Shown here: positions 35,435-46,730 of the stretch, piece by piece
How the letters are laid out: every line of letters begins with the position of its first letter
Position numbering within the stretch: the first letter of the stretch is position 1
From: Uranotaenia lowii
Lineage: Eukaryota; Arthropoda; Insecta; Diptera; Culicidae
DNA: 64,000 nt
Direction of reading: 5' to 3'
Assembly (NCBI RefSeq): GCF_029784155.1
Contig: NC_073691.1
Span: 119,908,226-119,972,225, forward strand
Notes under the pieces: generated by a model
The model's input: the letters and a program-made list of their open reading frames with translations, nothing else
Database searches by the model: none
What the model was told of the DNA's origin: nothing
Position numbers and translations under genes: made by a program

Positions 35435-36512
35435 GGGCCCAAGTAACCATAAGCACTAAAACTTTGCATTGCTTCATTGCTTTATACCAGCATTCAAGTG
35501 CTAAATTACACTATATCAGCACATTAAGTGCAATTTTGCATTACAACAGCCCTTCGAGTGCTATGCTGCATCATATTAGAACTCTACCACTCTTTTAAAA
35601 AGCAGGCTAGCATTTTATCAGCTTCGCACAATGCTTTTGAAATGCAAACATAGCTCTAAATCAGAATAACAAATGTTATACTTTTTAAGCATTAAATTGG
35701 CATCACTCACGCTTTTTTTAATGCTATTTTGCAATATGTAAGCACTACAGTGGCATTAGGCCACAGCACATTAGCATTGATTGATGCTGAATTAATGCAA
35801 ATTTAGGGCACCGGTTGCCAGAAATTTGAATCAAATAGGGCTTTTTTCAAAGATTTAAGACGGACCTAATAGGTTCACAAGCAGAGTGAATGTCAAATGT
35901 CATGAATTTGATTCCAGGAACTCTTCGGTAGAAAAAAAATCATATTGGAAATTAAACCCGAGAGATCTCCTTAACATGCCATAAGCGAATATAAACAAAT
36001 AATAAATTTAGTATCATGGCAGAAAAATTAACCAAACAAAAATCGAAAAAATATTTTTTTTTTCCGCATGGTCCAATCTCATTTGAACGCCATTTGCATT
36101 TCCCAGCTTTTTGCCCGCCAATGCTATAGCTAGCATCAACTTATGCTAATATAGTGCTTTAAAAGGGTTATACTAGTTTCTACACTAAACCAGTAGTTAA
36201 TTTCGCCAAACCTGGCTCACAGAGCTAATGTCATGCACAGGATCAAGCTCTATAGTGGACGTTAGAGCAGAATTGTGTCGGATTCTTTGATTTCATCGAC
36301 GGAACGAACAACTAATCGCGACTATAGTCCTGAAAATTCGTTACTAAACTCAAGAGAGTTCAATAACGAGAGAGATGGTGAAACGAGTAACGAAAAAGAG
36401 TCAGTTTAGTAACGAATTTTCAGGACTATAGTCGCGATTAGTTGTTCGTTCCGTCGATGAAATCAAAGAATCCGAAAAATTGGTGCTAGATTTAGTGCTT
36501 ATGATTACTTGG
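35435..36512. mobile_element. MITE with AAGTAA-type inverted ends, hosting a foldback
   Basis: Termini are inverted: CCAAGTAACCATAAGCACTAAA at the left, and CCAAGTAATCATAAGCACTAAA reading inward from the right. The interior repeats motifs such as agtgct and agcact many times. No transposase is present. It interrupts the RTE fragment. I could not define a clean target duplication. A later foldback insertion lies at 36279-36474. Confidence 0.7.
36279..36474. mobile_element. Foldback element with 72-bp perfect arms
   Basis: 36279-36350 and 36403-36474 are exact reverse complements over 72 bp, separated by a 52-bp loop. The match extends imperfectly a few bases outward. No coding content. The perfect arms suggest a recent foldback or inversion event inside the older MITE. 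Confidence 0.85.
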
Positions 36513-36850
36513 AAGATGCAATCGATTCCAGGCGCTTTGTTGGATTCAATGTCTTTGATTTTCGCTTCTATTTCAGCCAGGGAGGGCCCTTCCGAGATGA
36601 CGCCATTAATGCGACTTACTGTTGGCCTTTTGGGCTGAGAGTACGGTTGGGCATCGCTATTAAATAGTAACTCGGAAGAGTTGTTCGAAGTGCTTAGTTC
36701 AAGGTTTGACCTGATCTGTTCGATCGGTCAATAACTGATCTGCTCGGTCTTTAAGCTACATTCCTGCATTAGTACTAAGGCAGCGAGAAACATCATAAAG
36801 TAATCGGATGTCTCCATTGGCGGCGATTCTTTCTCCCTCTTTGTCTTGGC

Positions 36851-38437
36851 ATACATTAAGGGTTAAAAATACTGCAGAAATCTACTTTTTTTTAAAACAA
36901 AAAAATAAATATTTGGATGGATAAAATTTTATTATTAACAACATCGTGAAGCAAAATAAACATATTCCAGCATATGGAAACGATGTTAACATTTTTTGAT
37001 TTGATGTCGTTGCATTTTAATGTATCTGCATACAGGTGTCTATTTAAAAAAAATATGGTGACTGTCCGAAAAATATTTTCACACCAAAAGTGTAGTTATT
37101 GGTTACTAAAACCAGTATAAAGTTTTTTGCGGCTTTGAACAATGTTAAAAATTTTTATGATAATAGAAAACTTAAAAAACCAAGCTTCAGATGTGAGAAA
37201 GTATTTATTCATAAGTGAAAAATTCAGATTGTGGTGTATCACCAATCAAAAGGCATTTCGATTTTTCATGATCGAATGAGTCGCAAAGCATACATCTGGC
37301 ATTCAATGGTGCAAACTTAACCCTGCAATAATAATCCGAGTGTTCGTTTACTACTCGAATCCCTTAAGCACCCCACCGATAGGTGGCTGACTACAGCTAC
37401 CAACAAACGGTTACCAGCAAGCAGCCTCTTCGAAATTATCCCCTTTCGTTTAACGGTAGCAGAATAAAAGAAATTAAGCGCGGCAAAAACTGTCTTGGAC
37501 AGCATCTTAACACCTGTTTAAACACTTTATATTCAGCCCTTGAAATTGTAACTACAAATCAGAATAGGTGAAGTGAAACCGCGTAGATGAAATTGTGTCT
37601 AGCATAAGTTAGAAATAAAATTATAAGTAATATAGTACAGTTTAGTTTTCATCTTAAAATATTGGTTTTACTGTGCTATGAACTGAAAATCACCCAAGTG
37701 CAAAAAGTGAACTCTGGACAGTTATTCCCACCCAACCAAAATCTCCCAAACGGTACTCGATTGCAAGTGGACATCCCAAGGACTTACCCAGAACCAGTGC
37801 AGCTATCGAACAATTGGTCCTTCAAACCGGATGTTTCCGAATTCCCGTTCGAAGTGTCCCCAGGAAGGCCTAAGGTAGGCCAGGAACGCCAAAGGATCCA
37901 AAACTCCCAATTTCGCCATTGCTATCGAGGTTCCCCAAGTGCAGTGCAGTGCGCCATTTTGAATTGGCGTCGGTTTATCCCAAGGAAGGCGTAATTTATT
38001 GAAATACAAGGCATTCACTCACTGAATGCACAGATATCTCCATCTACGACGTCGCTGAGACTTCCTACCATCACGTATCACTTCACCGGAGGAGCATCCG
38101 TACAAGCGGATCACGGTTCCCCAACTACCAATCATCACCAAGGAACTATCAAGGGCTCCAAGCGCTTTTCATCCCATCGGAAGAACAACCCAAACATCCC
38201 CGGAAAACGCATTCCCAAAAACACCCGAAATTGAACTTTGTTTCGCCCAAAATTAAACTTCCTTCTTAACCACGTGCCTCCAGCATCAATTATAACCGCC
38301 ATTGTAGCAGTTTGTTCGAGGAGCATCTTTAAAGATTATACAAGGCTCGAATTAAGAGCCAGCAGGTAATTGGCTCTCCAAATAATTTACTCCTCACAAA
38401 CGGTGCTACTTTTGTCACTCTTTTCCGAGATTCAACG
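36851..38437 (+). other. Upstream region of BEL B (probable leader, LTR not defined)
   Basis: No host gene is seen. The 37660-38430 part is moderately GC-rich and runs straight into the BEL B gag start, so it is likely the element's leader. AATAAA occurs near 37612. I could not find a primer-binding site or LTR pair; no matching sequence follows the 3' end of the element. Confidence 0.35.
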
Positions 38438-38985
38438 ATGCCGACCAAGCCGAAACCGAAACCGCTGAAGGAACTCCAGGTCAAACTTCGAGGTCTACAC
38501 GTGTCCTTCGATAACTTGTACGACTTCATGCAACAATATCGCCCGGATACGAAATGCGCGGAGGTCAAGGTTAGACTGGAGCAGCTCGATAGAATGTGGG
38601 ACCGAATGACCGAGGCTATCGACGAAGTTGAAGCACACGAGGACACCACCACCGATGAAGATACGTACGCCAAACGGGTAAGGTTCGAAAATCAATACTA
38701 CGAGCTTAAATCGTTTCTTCTCGATCGTATCAAAGACGACCAAGACCAAGTCGTTTTAAACCAGACTGCGCGTACTCTCGATAACACTCTCCCCAACCAC
38801 CCAACCCCCACGTTCGACTGCCCCAAATATCTCTCCCCAAGTTCAATGGCAAAATTGAAGAGTGGCTAACTTTTCGCGATCTTTACACCTCCCTAATACA
38901 CTGGCAAGCTGACCTTCCAGAGATCGAAAAGTTCCACTACCTACGTAGCCAGCTGGAAGGCGAGGCACTCTCCGTCATCGATGCT
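38438..38985 (+). pseudogene. BEL B gag N-terminus
   Basis: Starts MPTKPKPKPLKELQVKLR, followed by an acidic helical region (EAHEDTTTDEDTYAKRVRFE) with coiled-coil character. A frameshift near 38835 moves the gag DUF1759 start (PKFNGKIEEWLTFRDLYTSL) to another frame, and a second near 38985 moves it to the frame of the main open reading frame. The order fits BEL gag. Confidence 0.82.
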
Positions 38986-41900
38986 CTATACGATAGCATG
39001 GGAACTGCTATCGAAAAGGTATTCGAACTCCAAAATCCTCCGAAAACGTCAGGTCCAAGCGTTGTTCGACTTAGCGGTTATGAAAAGGGAATGTTCTTCG
39101 GATCTGCACATTTTGCTGGAATCGTTCGAGAAAATAATCAAGTCCCTAGATCAGGTCATCCAACCAGCCGACTACAAAGACGCATTCCTACTCCACATCC
39201 TAAGCTCTCGGTTAGATGGGTCCACTCGCCGAGGTTGGGAAGAAATCTCCTCCACCACCGAAACCGATACACTCAAAGACCTAACCGATTTCCTACAAAG
39301 ACGTGTCAGAGTGTTAGAATCCCTCCCAAGCAAAACAACTGAACCCAAACCCGAAAGTTTTCCTCCCAGGTTCCCCAAGAAGATCCCCACGGTCAAGGTC
39401 TGCAACACCAATATACAACCATCCTCTCCATCAATCAAATGTTTTGCTTGCTCTGAGTGTCATCTCCTATACCAATGCCCATCGTTTTTGAAGATGACCG
39501 TAACCGATAGAGATAGTCTTCTGAGAACTCACTCATTGTGCCGAAATTGCTTTCGTCGAGGTCACCAAGCGAGAGAATGTTCTTCAAGGTTTACGTGCAG
39601 ACAATGCCGTGGAAAGCACCACACACTTGTATGTTTCAAGGGTAAGGCCACCGACCACCAACAACCAGCAAATCCCGATCCCCAGCAGCAGAGTGCGGCG
39701 AGTGATGAAGATCCCCACCGAAGATTGGTCAACTTGGCGACCACCGAGCAACCGGTCAGATGCAATGCGACAACAGCCCCATCCACTGGTGTTCTTTTGC
39801 TTACAGCTGTTGTCCTATTAGATGATGGAACGGGTCGTAGGGTACAAGCTAGGGCTCTTCTGGATAGCGCCGCCGAATGCAATCTTATGAGTATGCGATT
39901 GAGGAACAAATTGAAGGTCAAGGGAAGGTCTAGCAACGTTGAGGTCGTTGGTATTCAAGGATTATCTTCTACGGTACAGGGCAAGGTCAAATTACTTTTG
40001 CGTTCTCGGAGTTGCGACTATTCTCGAACCATGGATTTTTACGTTTTGCCCAAAATATCATCCCCCACATCAGCAGCAACTATCGATACCCGTATGTGGA
40101 ACATACCAGTGGGAATAGAGTTAGCTGATCCCGATTTCCTGAAATGCGAACATGTCGATTTGGTACTGGGTGCAGAATCATTTTTTGAATTCTTCGTTAC
40201 TGGAAATCGGATTCATTTGGGAAACGAACTACCAATGCTGGTCGACTCCGTCTTTGGTTGGGTAGTAGCAGGGCGATACGCAAGCAAAATTCCACTCACA
40301 TCTGCAGTATGCAACACGGCGACGATGGGAAGACTAGACGAGTTAGTGGAAAGGTTCTGGCGATGCGAGGAGATTGAATCCAAACAAAATTATTCTCCCG
40401 AGGAATCGAAGTGTGAGGCACACTTTGTAAATACAACTACACGTTCCCCATCTGGTCGATATATCGTATCTTTGCCCCAAACTGAGTCGGTGATTGAAAG
40501 GTTGAGCGGATCCAAGGCTGTGGCGGAGAGGAGATTTTACCAAATTGAACGAAGGTTGACTAGGGATGCCAATCTTAATCAACAATATTCCGATTTCCTT
40601 CAGGAATATGAATCGCTTGGACATATGCGTCGGTTAACCACAGATGAAATGAATGAACCGAATAGATTTTTTCTACCCCACCATCCCGTTGTGAAAGAGG
40701 CAAGCACAACAACCAAACTAAGGGTCGTATTTGATGCGTCAGCAAAAACCCCATCTGAATTCTCCCTAAACGATGGCCTTTTGGTAGGGCCAATCATCCA
40801 AGAAGACTTGCGCTCCATCATTCTTCGAAGCCGAACTCGCCAGGTGATGATCGTGGCCGACATCGAAAAAATGTTTCGGCAGATAGAAGTTTGCCCAGAT
40901 GACCGACGGCTGCAGTGCATTTTATGGCGACTAAATCCGAATGTTCCACTCGCTGGTTTCGAGCTATCCACGGTGACTTACGGGACCAAACCAGCACCGT
41001 TTGTCGCCACCAGAGTTCTACACCAACTGACGATAGATGAGGGTGATCGTTTCCCACTAGCTGCTGTTGCCTTGAGAGAAGACGTCTACATGGATGATAC
41101 GATCACAGGTTCAGATGATCTCGAATCAGCTCGACGCTTGCAAATTGAGATGGTTGAAATGACAATGTGTGCTGGTTTCAAACTTCGGAAATTTGCCTCC
41201 AACTTCCCTTCGGTTCTAGATGGGTTACCCGAAGAAGATCTAGCGATTCCAACTAACACCGGTATAAACTTAGATCCCGATCCCATGGTAAAAACTCTTG
41301 GTTTAATTTGGATGCCCCATACAGATGAACTGCGGTTCGGTTTTCCCATTCCCACCCAAACAAACAACCCCCTCACCAAACGAAAAATACTTTCCCAAAT
41401 AGTCACCCTCTTTGACCCCCTTGGCCTCATCGGAGCTGTTATCACTAAGGCAAAGATTTTCATGCAGCTGTTGTGGCGATTAGTAGACGACAATAACAAA
41501 CCCCTTTCTTGGGACTCTATTTTACCCGAACGAGTGGAAGAGGAATGGATAAGTTTCGGCACCCAAATTCCCAGGCTTCTCGATCTGCGTGTTGAACGGC
41601 TTGTTACCCTATCGAACCCAACTTCCACCCAATTTCATATATTCAACGATGCATCGGAGAAAGCATATGGGGCGTGTGCTTACCTCCGAACTGAAAATTC
41701 TGCTGGACAAATTAAGATTGCACTTTTATCATCCAAATCGCGCGTTGCTCCCCTAAAATCCCAATCAATCCCAAGGCTTGAGTTATGCGGCACAGTTATG
41801 GGCGCTGAATTATTTACAAAGGTTAAGCAAGCAATGCGTCTTTCGGTGGAGTCATTTTTTTGGACAGACTCGACTACGGTTCTTAGATGGTTTCAAGGAG

Positions 41901-42598
41901 TACCGGCGACTTGGAATACTTATGTTGCCAATAGAGTTTCTGCAGTACAAACTCTCACCGAAAACTGTTTTTGGAATCATGTTACGGGGGAACAAAATCC
42001 AGCTGATTTGATTTCCAGAGGGATCCGACCTGAAGAAATTCAAAACAACAGCCTGTGGTGGCATGGGCCAGACTGGCTGAGCTGCTCTTCGGACAAGGGG
42101 CCGAAGTCCGGATCGTTCACAGCGGATGGAGAGGATGAGGAGAGGAAACGAGTTGTACTGGTATCAACTGAAGCACGATCATTTATAACCGAATATGTGG
42201 AACGATACTCCAACTATACTACGATGGTTCGTCACACGGTGTATTGGTTGAGGCTCATCAATTATCTGCGGAAAGGAAGCAGCCGACTGAGTGGGCCACT
42301 CAGAGTGTGGGAACTTAGGCAAGCAGAGGCGAGAATTTTCCAACTGATCCAGGCGGAGGAATTTAACCACGAACTCAGAGCGATTTACAAGGGGAGAAAT
42401 GTTCCACTATCATCACCGCTGCGATGGTTCGTTCCAATTGTGGGTTCTGATGGGCTACTTAGGATTGGGGGGAGGTTGGGCCAATCGAGAGAGTCTGATG
42501 ACACCAAACATCCCATTGTTCTTCCATCCAAACACGACTTTACCAAACTACTGATACGATACTGCCATATAAACTACTACATGCTGGCCCACAATTAA
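38981..42598 (+). pseudogene. BEL B gag-protease-RT-RNase H-integrase start (long open frame)
   Basis: One 1205-codon open frame. Early part is the rest of DUF1759. About residues 148-215 are zinc knuckles (CFACSECHLLYQCPSF, CRNCFRRGHQARECSS, CRQCRGKHHTLVC). The protease motif ALLDSAAECNLM is near 290. The RT spans about 570-760 with YMDDT at about 706. RNase H runs about 885-1020 (FNDASEKAYG, FWTDSTTVL). The integrase zinc region begins near 1150. A one-base shift at about 42575 ends the frame at 42598; the protein continues from 42601. Otherwise intact, so the copy is fairly young. Confidence 0.92.
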
Positions 42599-42600
42599 TT

Positions 42601-43278
42601 TTGAATTCGGTCCGACTGAGGTATTGGCCCTTGGGAGGTAGAAATTTAGCCAGGAAAATTTGCCACGAATGTGTGCGTTGCTATCGCACTAAGCCGGCGA
42701 TGATCCAGCAGTTTATGGCAGAGCTGCCTGCATCACGGGTGACCCCAGCACGAGCCTTTACAACGACAGGCGTCGATTATTTTGGTCCGCTGTACGTAAG
42801 ACCTGGGTTTCGTAGAGCGGCAATGAAGGCTTACGTGGCAGTTTTCGTGTGCTTCGCTTCGAAGGCGGTGCACCTGGAGATAGTGACCGATCTATCTACG
42901 GCGAGGTTTTTACAAGCGTTAAGGAGGTTTACGTCGCGGAGAGGAAAGTGTGCTGTTCTTCACTCTGACAACGGCACCAATTTTGTCGGGGCGAAGAACA
43001 AGATGTCCGAGTTGTTGCAGAGATTGCGGTGTTCCGATTTTCACGATGAGGTGGCCCGGCAGTGCGCAGACGAAGGTATGCAGTGGAAATTTAACCCACC
43101 AGGAGCTCCCCACTTCGGCGGCCTCTGGGAGGCGGCAGTTCGATCGGCGAAGCAGCATCTGGTACGAGTTTTGGGAGAATCCGTCGCCACCTATGAGGAC
43201 ATGGTGACACTTTTGGCAGAAGTGGAATGTTGCCTCAATTCGAGGCCACTTACCCAACTGAAGGACGACCCCGACCCC
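42601..43278 (+). pseudogene. BEL B integrase core
   Basis: Continues the protein after the frameshift: CHECVRCYR completes the zinc region, then the DDE core with the first Asp in GVDYFGP (about 42770), the second in LHSDNGTNF (about 42965) and Glu in GGLWEAAVRS (about 43130). NSRPLTQL near 43240 is the usual post-core motif. The following C-terminal domain is absent: after 43278 the sequence is not BEL. Confidence 0.9.
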
Positions 43279-43411
43279 TCTTCGACCGACCTGAAAAGAA
43301 ATCTTCACATAATTTCTCATGATTTCTTTTTGAAAGGCATTGAAGTCAGAAAACGTGACTTATTACTCTTGTCAGAACTAAATATGAAAATTTCCTCATC
43401 ACTGGTGTTAT
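43279..43411 (-). pseudogene. Antisense fragment of Juan-like ORF1 fused to BEL B
   Basis: On the minus strand this matches the ORF1 of the Juan-like LINE at 49463-49655, with one internal deletion and scattered substitutions. It is joined directly to the end of BEL B integrase without a recognisable duplication, and a purine-rich run (43413-43445) follows. It looks like a template switch or repair filler, not a normal insertion. Confidence 0.7.
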
Positions 43412-43445
43412 GGGGGGTGGAAAGGGGTGGAAAAAAAAGAGAAAA

Positions 43446-44572
43446 ATATTAATATTGTTATTGCTTGATATTCCACTCTCAAATCTTTTAAGCTAAAAAT
43501 GGTGATTGAAATTATCACACTGTGTTCTGTTTTTTATTAGATTTGTTATTTCTTACCTTGATGAACAAAAATAATACTTAAAGATAACCCCGCGCATTGA
43601 ATTTTTATGATTAGGCTAGTTGTATCGTACCCCATTAAATATATTCTACAGCGCCGTTGTGTTAACATCCCGGGAAATGAATTGCTCCTCAACCCAATAT
43701 TTCACTTGAACCCTAAGACGATGATAGAATATGCTCGAACCAGAGCTGGTAGTACCAGGTAGCGTGTCTGCAGGAAAGAAATGCCAAATCATGATTCAAC
43801 AGTTTGGGCCAATTTTTCACTTTCACGCGTTTTCCCTGATTACGCTTCATCCCACCTGTTCCAATTCATGAGCACATTTCCGGACGATTCCGAAAGTCGT
43901 CGCTCCTTGAGATGGGTTCTGGTGGATGGACGTTAAAATGCCAACCTTTTCCATCTTTTTCTCCTCTCGCCTTCGGATACGAGATCGGTCTATTTGAGGA
44001 GGAGTGTTTCTGACGTGAAAATTCTCAGCAAAATAACAACTACAAGAGCTTCGGCGCCAGGTGCAAGCCGAGGAAAACAAAATAAAAAGTTTTCCAACTC
44101 TGTAAATGCTTTCGATCTGGTGCTTTAATTAAAATGTAATTTTCTGGTTTCGGAAGCGTGGATTGGGATCGAATGTTGTTTCCAAGGTTAAAGATGGTGG
44201 GGCAACCTTAATATTCTGCCAGGGGAGCGATACGTCTTCAATCAATGGTAAATTCTTTTGATTTTTATCGCTCATAAGTTATGTTTTTATAATTTTATTT
44301 TGAAATCTTTTTAAATACTCTACCAAGAGAGGCTGAATAAGAATAATAGACATAGATTTTCATAACACTTCAGCTTTTTCGTACGAAAGTTATCACTTTC
44401 TAGCAGTTTCAATGAAACAGGAATTTTAACCAAAATATAAATATGCGTATTTAGCCCGCACGGTTTGTGTTTCGGCATTTTAGACAACAGTTATAATAAA
44501 ACCGACTTCTCGAAAACGGAATGAAATTTGAACATAAAAATTACTCCAGTGTATAGAAAACAGATGCCTGTA
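43446..44572. other. Non-coding interval
   Basis: AT-rich with a somewhat GC-richer part near 43840-44080. Only short frames with no recognised domain (for example 43847-44080). I found no copy of the BEL B upstream region here, so no 3' LTR is supported. Confidence 0.45.
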
Positions 44573-46396
44573 CATTAGGAAGTCCCAAAATTGCATTACT
44601 TCTGGGAATCTGGGGGCTCACCCTCCAAATGGTAGATTAGGATGTGCCGAACAAACTTTTGTATGGGGCCGACTAAAAAAAATCATGTTTAGAGGTTCCG
44701 CAAGCGCGATCTTTAAAAAAAGTCCACTTTCAAAAGATTTGATTTTAAATAAATTCTGGGTCCAAAAATTTTCGTAAAATTTATATATTTTATATTTTTT
44801 TAATTTTGTTTGAGTTAAAAACTACACGTAAAAAATACAAAATGAACCATATTTGTATCTAAATGTAAAACTAGCAAGCTATTTTCAAGAAAAAAAAATT
44901 TTTTGGTCCAAAAATTTTGAATTCAACTGACCAAAATGTGTACCAAGCGTAGAATATTTTTGATACCAATGCCATCAAAAGATGCGGATTTTTGTGCACT
45001 TAAACTTTGCTGAACAAAACATGTGGTTTGTATCAACGTGTGAACAGCTATTCACGATTTAATGCTTAACAAAAATCACAATTAAGGATATTTTTTATTT
45101 AATTTATCAAATTTGTCTTAATAAATACCTACTTTAAAATCAAAATACTTGCAAAAAAGGACTTTGATGGTTTGAGGAAGTCATCAAAAGGCCATATGCC
45201 GAATTTGAGCAGAATCGGACAACAGGAAGGGGTTGCACTGAATCTAATGTGTGAAAGGGATTCTGAGACATAGTGTTCTAAAGAAGCATAAAAAACTGGT
45301 TTTTCATCATACATTTTTGTCTTTATCAATCGATTGCTTGGTTATGTAAGTTTTATTAAAATTTCAATTAAGACTAACATTTCACCTGAAGACTGCAATT
45401 CGATTGGACTTAAAACAAAAAAGTTATGGCTGTTCAAAGATTGTATTTTGGTTACAAATTGTCCTGTGAAACTCAATGAGTAAAAAGTACTCATTGTGTG
45501 TTAAACGACAATTTGCCACAAAAATACATTCTTGGAACAGCCATAACTTTTTTGTTTTAAGTCCAATCGAGTTGCAGTCTTCAGGTGAAATGTTAGTCTT
45601 AATTGAAATTTTAATAAAACTTACATAACCAAGCAATCGATTGATAAAGACAAAAATGTATGATGAAAAACCAGTTTTTTATGCTTCTTTAGAACACTTT
45701 GTCTCAGAATCCCTTTCACACATTAGATTCAGTGCAACCCCTTCCTGTTGTCCGATTCTGCTCAAATTCGGCATATGGCCTTTTGATGACTTCCTCAAAC
45801 CATCAAAGTCCTTTTTTGCAAGTATTTTGATTTTAAAGTAGGTATTTATTAAGACAAATTTGATAAATTAAATAAAAAATATCCTTAATTGTGATTTTTG
45901 TTAAGCATTAAATCGTGAATAGCTGTTCACACGTTGATACAAACCACATGTTTTGTTCAGCAAAGTTTAAGTGCACAAAAATCCGCATCTTTTGATTGCA
46001 TTGGTATCAAAAATATTCTACGCTTGGTACACATTTTGGTCAGTTGAATTCAAAATTTTTGGACCAAAAAATTTTTTTTTCTTGAAAATAGCTTGCTAGT
46101 TTTACATTTAGATACAAATATGGTTCATTTTGTATTTTTTACGTGTAGTTTTTAACTCAAACAAAATTAAAAAAATATAAAATATAAAATTTTACGAAAA
46201 TTTTTGGACCCAAAATTTATTTAAAATCAAATCTTTTGAAAGTGGACTTTTTTTAAAGATCGCGCTTGCGGAACCTCTAAACATGATTTTTTTTAGTCGG
46301 CCCCATACAAAAGTTTGTTCGGCACATCCTAATCTACCATTTGGAGGGGGAGCCCCCAGATTCCCAGAAGTAATGCAATTTTGGGACACCCTACTG
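44573..46396. mobile_element. 1.8-kb palindromic (foldback) DNA element, TA target site
   Basis: The left arm (44573-45482) and right arm (45488-46396) are near-perfect reverse complements over ~900 bp; the centre is AATGAGTA-aaaag-TACTCATT at 45475-45495. The ends read CATTAGGAAGTCCC (left) and CAGTAGGGTGTCCC (right, inward), and TA lies outside each end (44571-44572, 46397-46398), as in Tc1/mariner-type elements. The arms carry mirror-image 66-codon frames (45129-45329 minus, 45641-45841 plus) that differ at one residue; they match no family I know. Confidence 0.8.
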
Positions 46397-46398
46397 TA

Positions 46399-46730
46399 CA
46401 TGTGTATATAGTTTTTTTAACACGTATTAGATGTAATATTTTATCGAATCAGTATCACTTCCATCTGTACCGTTGAGCCGTCAACACGTACGCCGGAGCA
46501 TCGTATCGTTGCTGTGTACATGCAGGAACATTTTACATTATTTATTTTTTCCTTACCTGTATTTCAATCAGCACTTTTCAGTGCTAAAATTATTTTCATT
46601 TTCTTTTTAATATTTAATATTTATTTATTCCGCCAAACAGTGTAAGCTACATATATATAATAACTTAAACCTAGAGATTACAATTTTCAAATAAGCTTAA
46701 TAATAATAATTTTTCTTTACATTTACAAAG
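46399..46730. other. Non-coding interval, includes 3' end of the minus-strand LINE
   Basis: AT-rich. The part nearest 46730 should be the 3' UTR of the LINE whose ORF2 ends at 46731; a short attatt run is present near 46697-46710. No other feature seen. Confidence 0.4.

Larger units (their letters stand above)
35388..36850 (-). pseudogene. RTE-clade LINE fragment, split by a MITE
   Basis: On the minus strand 36513-36850 matches the RTE copy at about 15755-16060 in the stretch between endonuclease and RT (shared phrases such as AACAGTAAGTCGCATTAATG and AGCGCCTGGAATCGATTG). The match resumes at 35434-35388 with the next bases of the same region. The inserted DNA between is the MITE at 35435-36512. 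Confidence 0.8.
38438..43278 (+). mobile_element. BEL/Pao LTR retrotransposon B, nearly complete coding region
   Basis: Gag, protease, RT, RNase H and integrase read in order on the plus strand with only three frameshifts (about 38835, 38985 and 42575). The coding sequence stops abruptly at about 43278, where it is fused to an antisense piece of a Juan-like ORF1. Element A and element B share the domain plan but are different families: B has no PHD finger. Confidence 0.9.

Noticed and set aside
37000..37680. 5' LTR of BEL B
   Set aside because: No matching sequence follows the element and no primer-binding site was seen, so LTR boundaries cannot be supported.
45129..45841. Mirrored 66-codon frames in the palindrome as a gene pair
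   Set aside because: The duplication follows from the palindrome; frame length is within chance and no domain is seen.
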